Below are positions 63,864-64,000 of a DNA stretch of 64,000 nucleotides, in pieces. This stretch comes from Saprospiraceae bacterium (GTDB lineage: Bacteria > Bacteroidota > Bacteroidia > Chitinophagales > Saprospiraceae): NCBI GenBank assembly GCA_016717145.1, contig JADKGD010000025.1, forward strand, positions 1 through 64,000, given 5' to 3'. The first letter of the stretch is position 1. Each line of letters opens with the position of its first letter. Position numbers and translations under genes: made by a program. Under the pieces are notes generated by a model that was not told the origin of the DNA, searched no databases, and saw only the letters and a list, made by a program, of their open reading frames with translations.

Positions 63864-64000
63864 ATTAATATATTGATATTATATATATAATTAATAGATA
63901 ATTTTATGGAAATACAATTGTAAAGGTATTTATTTAAAATATCTTATAAATAACCAATAAAAAAGTTACTTTGTATGATTTAAGTTTTACATTCCAATTG

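Overview
The window is AT-rich DNA from a member of the Bacteroidota, most likely in or near the Saprospiria. The evidence is two proteins with type IX secretion sorting tails, several outer-membrane beta-barrels, DUF6029 and Omp28-type proteins, a Y_Y_Y/LuxR-type regulator, TAnnTTTG promoter boxes, and a helix-hairpin-helix tail on a ribosomal protein. No rRNA, tRNA or CRISPR array was recognised. Reading frames break often by one base, even in genes that must work (rpmA, lysC, rny). Much of this is therefore probably uncorrected sequencing or assembly indels. I annotate such loci as single genes spanning the breaks. A few larger internal deletions are flagged separately because single-base errors do not explain them.

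Region by region. 1-4 kb: a GH20 hexosaminidase, an HD-domain hydrolase and a cNMP-binding histidine kinase. 4-14.2 kb: a mostly minus-strand accessory block. It holds methyltransferase genes, one truncated, then a secreted protein, a CAAX-type membrane protease and a DUF4386 protein separated by related non-coding elements with inverted ends, then a 135-bp attC-like palindrome. It ends in a potassium operon (KdpD-like kinase, KdpE-like regulator, Kup transporter, outer-membrane barrel). A transposase remnant lies at its edge. 15-21.5 kb: a secreted M1 peptidase, a TlpA-like protein divergent from DUF6029 and Omp28 genes, and ribosomal genes rplU-rpmA. 21.6-27.2 kb: a DUF4884 protein, NamZ muramidase and DsbA-like operon, an aminotransferase with a spermidine-synthase-like gene, and small proteins.

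27-37 kb is the best-preserved part: a DEAD-box helicase, a large one-component regulator, pheT, a coiled-coil gene, zapA and rny. 37-57 kb: barrels, a nuclease, aspartate kinase, a LOG-family enzyme, a tesA-like esterase divergent from a ybbA/ybbP-like ABC system, a sugar MFS carrier, a MATE pump, oligopeptidase B, a CpcT-like protein, a drug MFS carrier, an ammonium transporter paired with a barrel, and a BaiN-like flavoprotein.

57-64 kb is again accessory. It contains a DKNYY-like lipoprotein, a DNRLRE/T9SS surface protein, a GC-rich IS4-like transposase remnant, unusual hairpins, an operon encoding a subclass B1 metallo-beta-lactamase and a membrane protein, a tyrosine-recombinase remnant and a DUF1761 protein.

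The most interesting candidate system is the set of small gene units separated by AAC...GTT-bounded palindromic elements at 5.8-8.5 kb. It resembles an integron-type cassette array without an adjacent integrase. Similar AAC/GTT hairpins and a recombinase remnant recur around the beta-lactamase operon.
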